64,000 nucleotides of DNA. Origin: Bolinopsis microptera. Lineage: Eukaryota > Ctenophora > Tentaculata > Lobata > Bolinopsidae. The number at the start of each line of letters is the position of its first letter. The first letter of the stretch is position 1. The notes under the pieces are model-generated. The model was not told the DNA's origin. It saw only the letters and a list, made by a program, of their open reading frames with translations, and ran no database searches. Location of the stretch: assembly GCF_026151205.1 (NCBI RefSeq), contig NC_087082.1, positions 3,376,001-3,440,000 of the forward strand, in the 5' to 3' direction. Both the position numbers and the translations under genes were made by a program. Positions 59,166-64,000 of the stretch are shown piece after piece.

Positions 59166-62100
59166 TATATGTCAAGCCGGTCCTCATGAAATCTAAGGTA
59201 AACTAACCAAACTATTCGTCATGGAAAACACGTGCAATTTACCAAACGAAAGTTTTTAAAAAAATTTTCTAACGTTTCCAAACTGAGGTAAAACTAAATC
59301 AAGATAGTGAAATGAGAAGTTTCCATTTAATTTAGTAGATCACGACAAAGATTGTTTAACGATGAATAATCAAATCTTTCAAACAATTAAAAATAATTGT
59401 CGAGAAAAAAAAAGTTCAATTTTTAATTCAACTGAATTTTTGAACATGCAATATTTTCACCGAAAATCAAGTAACAGCGTAGTGTCTGAACAAAACGTTT
59501 AAAGCTGACATTTACCAAATTAGCCTGCTTTCAACAGAAAGAAATATTTTTGCCTGGACATTGGAAAAATTATGTACACATACAAAGCTACCATGTTGGA
59601 AATGTTATCCCTTATTATATTAGTTTAGACCCAAGCCATGGTATAGTGAACAATGTGATTGATAGCGGAAAAAGCGTCGACTTACGTTTATAGGTCCTTA
59701 ACTAATTTAGGTTTGATAAGAAAGTAATAAAGTTGTCGGAAGTTACAGATATATAAATATTCAGAAAAATTATTTTTTTTTGGTTTTTAAGATAAAATCT
59801 GATGAAAATCGTATTTATATTATGCAGTATATGCATGCAATGAAGGTATATCTGGAAGTCGGGTCACTTAAACTATAAAGCCATTTAAGTGTAATTACTT
59901 TCGCTAAAATGATCGTTAAATATTGCAGCAGTCACCTATTGATATTAATATTCAATTATGGACACTGTCACTCAATTGGTCAAAAATTAGCATAAATGCC
60001 TGCTTCTGCATTCCGTTTTTTAAAACTAATTTATACTTATATTACTTTTGTAACTCTCTGTAACAAATACAAGGAGTAACATAATCTAGACTTCAGAACA
60101 AAAAGGGGCCGATTCGAACTTGTATGACTCTGAAGATGCGCCATAAAAATTTTCTAAAGTTCACTAAGATATACTTCAAATTTGACTTTATTGAAATTTT
60201 CCACATTTGCATATGCATTTAAAGTGACAAAATCATTTTGTCAGGAATTAGAAATGGATCAACTAAAATCCATCACTAAATTTTGAAACACGTGGACCAG
60301 GCTACTATTATACCACACAGACATGGGATCTTTTGAGTGTAGTTTTTGTGAAACTGTACGTGTTCGAGTCTGGTGATTTCCGGCGTCGCATAATGCACAT
60401 AGCCGCTGATATAGGTCTGAGAGTGAGACCAGCCGTAGTCTCCTCTTAATAATATTGCTGTAGGGACAACCTGCTGGCTGTAGAACAAACACAAATACAA
60501 AGCGCATTCTAATCCACAGGCACACCTCGAGACGGAGCGTTCAAATATACGGCAGATGGATTTAATATTAAAGTAGTGCCAGACCTATCATAGTGGGAGT
60601 GAAGTGGGCCGTTTTAAGACCATGAAGCTATACTCAGTACATGAAGGGTTTTCAGTGCGAAATTATAGTCGAGGCAGGAAGTATATGGAAAATGAAGGTT
60701 AGAGTAGGCTCATAATATTACTGGTAACTACATTAGTTGGGGTGATCCCCGGTTGTGCATGGTACGTATTCAATTTAATGAAACTATTACAGGCCCGCTC
60801 CTTCAGATACGGGTCAAAATATTTAATATATATTTATTATTTTATTATATGTGTTTATGATTTGAAGGTCAAGGTTGGGTCTACATTCTACAAGTACAAT
60901 GAGTTGGTGGTTTTGTAGCGGTCAATATCATTGTCGGGCGAATTGAAAAATTGACCTATATAAGGTTCTAACTAATAAGTTCGACCTGTAACTAAGGTAA
61001 CTGATTTGGGTAACCAGTAGTAACTTGAGACATATAAAATCTCATCTACATGAAATGCGAATAAAAATATTATATATGTGACGTACGTGTTTCTACCGTC
61101 CATTTCGTTTCTAAAATGAAACAGCTACAAACTTCGTTTCGGATTCGGTAGATTGTTTTCATTATTAATGAAAACGGATTAGTTCACAATACCAAAATGT
61201 ATCCTCAATCAAATGGATCAAAAATGTGGAGAATGTTGACGGCAAGTGAAAACGCTGATGTTCATGCTTTGGACCTTATACATTATGTTTATACTTGATA
61301 TTACAGCGACATAGCAATGAAAAGAGAGCTCTGGATCGGATCTGGAGGGAGCTCAGGGGTAAAGGACTCTTACTACCCCTTAGGATACACCCTTATTATA
61401 CCACACAAATACAACGCTCTTCGACAAATACACGCCTCTTCAACAAAATACACGTTCTTTCTATCCACCAAATACTAAACAAGGCTGTGTATGAGCTTGA
61501 AAACTCTCCAGTGGAGCACGAGCCACATTATCATAAATTGCCCTGCCAAACAAATCCCTGGATTCTTTGCCGGGGGCTCTCCGGATGATTTGCATATCAA
61601 AAGAGGGCGGCGCTTGCCAGAATATCATAGATCTGGACAGGAAGGAGAGAGAGTGCATGTGTAAGCCTAGACAAGTTATTAGAGATTGTGAGCTGTTTCT
61701 GTCAGGGTGTTTTGTGTGGTGGATATGGTGACAGAGGTGATTTAGTAAAAAGGAAGAGCAGCGGCACAGGTTGGTGTGTATGTTTTACATTCCACGTGGC
61801 TATTTTAGTTTATGTCGTCATAGTGGAAAATTGTCACAATTTTAAAGGACGAATGAAGACGATGTTAGATTAACAATTCTTAAATGACATTGCAAATTTC
61901 CTAGTACCAATTCAGATAAGGAGACGGGAATTAAAGCAACTTTGCAGATAAACGGAAATGAACATAAGGGCCTCCTTCAAATCTATAGGTTTGTGATAAA
62001 GAATTGTATGGATCTGATGTTGCTAGGGCCCAGTCCATACAATTACTGTGGTAAGTATTACCCCCTGGGTGAAATTCTAGTCCTCAATTTGCTCCGGAGA

Positions 62101-62752
62101 AAAGTTATTCACGTGATGTTATATTATATCCATGCAATTCAACGTCGCGTTGAGCACCGGGGAATCAGATTAAAACATTGAATATGCGTCAGTCCAAATA
62201 TCGCTTTAGCTCACCTTATCTTATGCCCTATTTAAAATTAGGCCGTTTGATGAGTAAATTATGTGTTGGGATAGTGGATTGTGGATACTATTAATATAAA
62301 CAGTTTGACACTTTTTTTTTTGTTCTGGAGTGAGAATAGCTGAACCCGGATGAGTCTTGGATTTCCAACAGGAGGATGCAGTGCCAGACGTAGTTATTGT
62401 TATTAATTATTATTGCACAGAGCACACTTTCTTTTCAAAAATAGATGAATCAAATTATAAGACTTACAGACAATACAGGACGTTAACGTATCCCAAAAAT
62501 TACGTGACAATAAAAAAGTCAAAAGAACTTGGTAATGTCAAATGGGCGGAACCGTTGCATAAATATAGTGTTAAGTGTCTGTCGACAGGTTACCAAATTG
62601 CAAGAGAATGACAAACCATACAAATAAAAGGAAACAAATAAGGCGGATGAATATTTAGTAAGTCGAAATAGGTTCTTGAAAACGGGAAACGGAACTGACC
62701 CATTATCTATAATACCTTGCTGATATGCCTATGCTTCAAAGATTCTATAGTA

Positions 62753-62812
62753 AACATAAAGGACGATAAAGGACGATAATGGACGATAAGGGACGATAAA
62801 GGAGATAACTAT
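62753..62812. repeat. 10-bp tandem repeat GGACGATAAA
   Basis: Four to five units with a variable last base (A, T or G), fading to GGAGATAACT. Confidence 0.9.
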
Positions 62813-64000
62813 GGTCTCTACTTTTCCTCCCTACTAGACTTCAACTGGGGAAAAAAGCAAAAATTGACAGTGGTTCTAATCAAATCTGAAGTGAACGAAT
62901 ACTATGTAATAATTCATTCATATTTCACTCAATATTATATAGAGTAATTATATTGTACAAACTATAGGATTAATCAAAATTTTAACCTTTTTCAGCTAGC
63001 TCCAGTAATGATAAGTATCATGGTTTGTACAAAACATCGTAGACAAATTTCAGGAAACCAACTATCAAGAAATTATCGCTGAGTAGATATGTAAAATGCA
63101 GATGGAGACTTTAATTTGTATCGAAACGTTAAAACCCTAGCATAATCTATCAAATTTTTCACTCCAATATAAAAGCAACAGCAATAAAAGAAATTACCTT
63201 CATTTTCAGACTTAAGTCTTTCATCCACTTCAGTCAAGCATGTCCACTTGTACATATTTTAATTTCTGCCGACAGTCTTACCAAAGTGCTCCATGGTCTC
63301 GTAAATCCAGAGCTTTGGTCCAGTAAAAGCCGACGGAAGTAGGCGGAAGTGCTATATGACTTATCGTTGTTGGAGGAGTCTGAGCATGCCTAAAAACATT
63401 AATGTTGTTGCCTACAAAAACAAGCCGTACGGACGTATTCCTTTGTATTTCCACAAGAAGTTTTATATCAAATCAATGGTTTGCATTATTTGTTAATCAG
63501 GATTAGACATTATTGATTTTATTTGAGTCGGGGAACTTCTACGTTGAATACAAACTGTGCGGGTGTAATGGTGGTTAAATTGGTATAAATCTGTAAATCG
63601 GGATTCTGGAGCAAAAACATTTGTTACAAGTTTTTACAATATCCACTGGTCTGATAAATCTAGGTTTTTGATTAAAGAATAGAATATGAATCACGACGTC
63701 CTCTTGGTGTTATTCTGTTGTTTTTTTATCCTCTGGTTGCCTTGTTGATGACGTTGATAGCAGTTTTTGCGACGTTCTGCATAAGGGGTCCGCCTGTGTT
63801 GGGCAATGTCTCGAAGCTGAAAAGACAAATTTTTAGTTTTCATGTCTTTTACAATTCCTTCCATTGGCTCATTATAGAATTTGGGAACAATTTCTATCGG
63901 TAAAAAACTAGTTTATTGCATCTTGCTGCCCACCAATTACAGACCATAAAGAGAAGAGCATGGCTCCCGTCATAAGAAGTATGAAATTACAGGTACCATA

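Larger units (their letters stand above)
56290..64000. other. 7.7-kb stretch without a recognised gene
   Basis: No open frame on either strand has recognisable similarity, and I could not build a convincing exon chain. It contains degenerate tandem repeats listed separately and a run of ten C at 58956-58965. A gene with small exons could be missed without comparison data. Confidence 0.5.

Noticed and set aside
61305-61360. Possible small exon (ACAG before, GGTAAAG after) on the plus strand
   Set aside because: No partner exons and no recognisable product; splice-like signals of this strength are common by chance.
62345-62611. Stretch around DFQQEDAVPDV that recalls the FQQD box of Tc1/mariner transposases
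   Set aside because: Only about seven residues agree; sequence on both sides has no transposase features, so chance is more likely.

Overview
This is a piece of an animal (metazoan) nuclear genome. It is AT-rich, has spliced genes with GT..AG introns of roughly 60 bp to 1.9 kb, and is crowded with transposon relics and tandem repeats. The two intact genes (a methionine adenosyltransferase and a seven-transmembrane receptor) and the mix of KDZ, MULE, hAT, pogo-like and LINE fragments point to an invertebrate. I cannot name the phylum from sequence alone.

Layout. 0.6-4.6 kb: a decayed KDZ-type transposase on the minus strand, broken by a TIR element and by an inverted copy of its own 5' part fused to a LINE fragment. 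5.2-8.8 kb: MULE (FLYWCH) remnant and nested inverted-repeat elements. 8.8-13.3 kb: nested MITEs and a ~370-bp tandem repeat interrupted by two transposons. 13.3-19.7 kb: no gene seen. 19.7-20.6 kb: a TIR element and a cluster of hairpins. 21.5-27.2 kb: complete ten-exon SAM synthetase gene (+). 28.3-32.6 kb: complete or nearly complete six-exon class A GPCR gene (-), convergent with the first, with a pogo-like transposon and a minisatellite in its last intron. 33.7-56.3 kb: a very large inverted repeat (arms about 10.6 and 9.1 kb) around a 2.9-kb centre that holds a 100-N assembly gap. 56.3-64 kb: no gene recognised, only short tandem repeats.

The inverted repeat is the most informative part. 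The two arms are near-identical, and each carries private insertions that the other lacks. The left arm has a 4.0-kb TIR element that contains satellite arrays and a nested hAT. The right arm has a 5'-truncated LINE and a 1.8-kb tandem duplication. Each arm therefore supplies the empty site for the other, so insertion boundaries can be read directly. The fixed-size N gap between the arms means an assembly misjoin must be excluded, although the sequences outside the arms differ, which argues against simple joining of two haplotypes.

The two host genes have no evident functional link. The SAM synthetase makes the universal methyl donor in the cytosol; the receptor would sit in the plasma membrane. 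Tandem repeats lie close to splice sites in both genes. No CRISPR, operon-like or bacterial features are present, and I found no tRNA or rRNA gene.
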